DNA from: Selenomonas sp.
Lineage (GTDB): Bacteria; Bacillota; Negativicutes; Selenomonadales; Selenomonadaceae
Assembly: GCA_022482925.1 (NCBI GenBank)
Contig: JAKVOG010000019.1
Coordinates: forward strand, 1-44,962
DNA length: 44,962 bases
Direction of reading: 5' to 3'
Every line of letters starts with the position of its first letter. The first letter of the stretch is position 1. This document shows positions 42,229 through 44,962 of this stretch, one piece after another. The position numbers were made by a program, and so were the translations under genes. The notes beneath the pieces are model-generated. The model searched no databases and was not told the DNA's origin. It saw only the letters and a program-made list of their open reading frames with translations.

Positions 42229-43805
42229 CGCGGGTCAGAGCCGGTACAACATCGTGCCTGGTCAGATCTTCCTGCCAACCACAGTAAATCGGCAGCTGAT
42301 GGAGATCAGTGGGATTGCAATGATTTCTTTGGCGGCGATCTGGCTGGCATTACCCAGAAACTGGACTATCTTCAGAATCTGGGAGTGACGGCCATTTATG
42401 TGAATCCGCTAATGTCAGCTAGTTCGAACCATCGTTATGATTCCGTGGATTACGGTTCGCTCGATCCGTTCCTGGGCACGATGAAGGACTTTGACCTGCT
42501 GGTCACGGAGATGCACAAGCGTGGGATGCGCCTGATCATGGATGGTGTATTCAATCATATCGGCGACGACTCCATCTATTTCGACCGCTACAGCAAATAC
42601 AAGACCGTCGGTGCCTATGAGTACTGGTCCCGCATCTATGATCTCATGAATACGAAGCACATGAAGGAAGATGCGGCCAAGGTCGAGGCGAAGAAACAGC
42701 TTGAGGCCGAGGGACAGGTATTCAGCCCGTATCATTGGGAGAACTGGTTCGAGATCAAGAACCAGAAGGGCACCGATGAGATGGGACCGAAATATATGTA
42801 CCACGACTGGCAGGGCTACTCCAGCCTTGTGCCGTTCAAGGACGCCGACTATCCGGGCAGCGAAGCCGGCACGAAGACCTCGGACCTCGGCGACTACCTG
42901 CTCTATGGCAAGGATGCCGTCATCACGAAATGGTTCCGTGACGGACTGTCCGGCTGGCGGCTGGACGTAGCCAAAGAGGTGCCGCCGGGATTCTGGGCGG
43001 ATATGCGTCAGGAAGTCAAGCAGATCAGACGAAACAGGGAGATGAGCCGCTGATCCTCGGCGAGATCTGGCAGGATGGCACGCAATTCCTGACTGGCGAT
43101 GCCTTTGACTCCGTCATGAACTATAAGCTGTCCTTTGCGCTGGGCGACCTGTTCCTCGGCCGTGGCGATGCCAAGGCTGCCGATGATGAGCTCAAGGTGC
43201 TGCGCCAGAACTACCCGAAGGAAGCGCTCTATGACCTCATGAACATCGTTGACTCGCATGATACCGTCCGTGCCATCTACAAATTCGGCGGCGGCAAGGA
43301 TACCGTAGCGCAGGCGACCCGCAAGGATTTCGACTATGCACTGGGAAAAGCCCGCATGAAACTGGCGGCGACCTTCCTCATGGGCTATCCGGGCATGCCG
43401 ACCGTCTACTATGGCGATGAAGCCGGCCAGTATGGCAGCAGCGATCCGGACTGCCGCCGTACCTATCCGTGGGGGCATGAGGATCAGGACCTGATCGCGC
43501 ATTATCAGAAGGTCATCAGCGTTCGCAACAGCCATAAGGCACTCTTTGCGCATGGTGATGTGAACACGCTCAAGGCCGAGGGCGACATCTACGCCTTTGC
43601 CCGTACGGCAGTTGACGGCAGCGGCCAGGCGGCTGTTGTAGCCCTGAACCGTGGCGCAGCGAAAGCGGTCGAACTGCCAGCCGGTCAGTTTGCTGACGGC
43701 ACGGTCTTCACCGATCAGATCAGTGGCGCCCAGGCGACGGTCAGTGGCGGCAAGCTCACGCTGACCCTTGGCGAGAATCAGTCCATGATGCTGCTCAACG
43801 CGTGA
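42229..43805 (+). pseudogene. 5'-truncated GH13 amylase paralog, frameshifted
   Basis: From 42229 the frame reads RGSEPVQHRAWSDLPANHSK, then ADGDQWDCNDFFGGDLAG. This aligns with residue 632 onward of the upstream amylase. About 630 N-terminal residues (signal peptide, X25 modules, N-domain) are missing, and no start codon with a ribosome site is present. The catalytic motifs DGVFNHIGDD, GWRLDVAKE, LGEIWQD and IVDSHD remain, but one base is missing near 43026, splitting the frame between the nucleophile and the acid/base. The C-terminus (GENQSMMLLNA) is intact. It is a recent-looking remnant of the duplicated block. Confidence 0.85.
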
Positions 43806-43834
43806 TGGTGGACAGAAACAGGAATCGTTGAGAT

Positions 43835-43871
43835 GCAGGAAGGCTGCCGCATATGCGGCAGCCTTTCCTGC
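43835..43871 (+). terminator. Terminator after the amylase remnant
   Basis: A near-perfect GC-rich stem (GCAGGAAGGCTGCCGCA with TGCGGCAGCCTTTCCTGC, one bulge). The T run after it is poor, so function is uncertain. Confidence 0.55.
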
Positions 43872-43887
43872 GTACCAAAATTCGTAA

Positions 43888-43950
43888 AATGTACTTTGTA
43901 ACGCATGACGGGCAATGGGCCTGAATCCCTTGAAACTATTGAGCTCACGG
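43888..43950 (+). promoter_or_regulatory. Conserved leader/operator of the GH4 gene
   Basis: AAATGTAC, CATGac..AATGG and the stem-loop CTT-GAAACTATT-GAG (43929-43943) with CTCACGG correspond in order and spacing to the motif before the PTS gene (31363-31426). The loop is identical and the 3-bp stem changes on both sides (CGC/GCG there, CTT/GAG here). It lies about 105 nt before the GH4 start. Confidence 0.6.
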
Positions 43951-43964
43951 CCTGTTCATGATAG

Positions 43965-44962
<998 letters not shown>

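Noticed and set aside
42385..43053. A separate intact gene starting at GTG 42385
   Set aside because: Amylase homology continues upstream in the same frame to 42229, there is no ribosome site, and the frame breaks near 43026. It is part of a pseudogene.

Overview
The window most likely comes from a diderm Firmicute of the Negativicutes, probably Selenomonadaceae (Selenomonas/Mitsuokella-like). The evidence is a mix of Firmicute and outer-membrane traits. There is a Firmicute-type yybS-gdpP-rplI-lon-dnaB cluster and there are strong Shine-Dalgarno sites. There is also a phosphoheptose isomerase (gmhA, LPS heptose) and an outer-membrane porin anchored by an N-terminal SLH domain. Genes are moderately GC-rich except for an AT-rich accessory stretch near the left end. 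No rRNA, tRNA or CRISPR array was seen.

Layout. 0.1-6.3 kb is an accessory zone. It holds a membrane-anchored MutS-like ATPase, an AT-rich zinc-ribbon membrane protein, a decayed IS3-type insertion sequence, two small hypothetical genes and an IS607-like remnant whose TnpB is intact but whose TnpA is reduced to a C-terminal stub. 6.3-9.3 kb carries a Tim44-like membrane protein, gmhA and a phosphohexomutase. 9.4-14.1 kb is a lactate-utilization locus: a GntR/FCD regulator, 1.2 kb of non-coding DNA rich in nested inverted repeats, then lutC and a lutB-lutA fusion with a palindromic operator at the promoter. The lut genes carry three apparent single-base deletions. 14.3-21.0 kb is the intact core operon yybS-gdpP-rplI-lon-dnaB.

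21.1-24.6 kb is a sucrose PTS and sucrose-6-phosphate hydrolase operon (scrAB). 24.7-28.6 kb has a small gene with a structured leader, an Rrf2/CymR-like regulator, an SLC13-type transporter behind a possible attenuator, and cysK. 28.8-30.4 kb has an AEC-family permease and a small sigma factor. 30.5-45 kb is an alpha-glucan/alpha-glucoside region. It holds an RpiR regulator, a frameshifted alpha-glucoside PTS (IICBA), a GH13 alpha-glucosidase, a HAD phosphatase, an SLH porin, a large secreted amylopullulanase-like enzyme and the start of a GH4 phospho-alpha-glucosidase. Between the amylase and the GH4 gene lies a decayed second copy of a HAD-end/porin/amylase block.

How the genes fit together (inference). 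The secreted GH13 enzyme would cleave starch or pullulan outside the cell and the SLH porin would pass malto-oligosaccharides across the outer membrane. The PTS would import and phosphorylate alpha-glucosides, and the cytoplasmic GH13 and GH4 enzymes would hydrolyse them. The PTS gene and the GH4 gene share a conserved stem-loop motif upstream, which ties them into one regulon, presumably under the neighbouring RpiR protein. The most interesting unexplained signals are this leader motif, a repeated stem-loop module with compensatory base changes (2.0 and 10.2 kb), the approximately 0.8 kb nested-inverted-repeat element, and the clustering of indels in catabolic genes.
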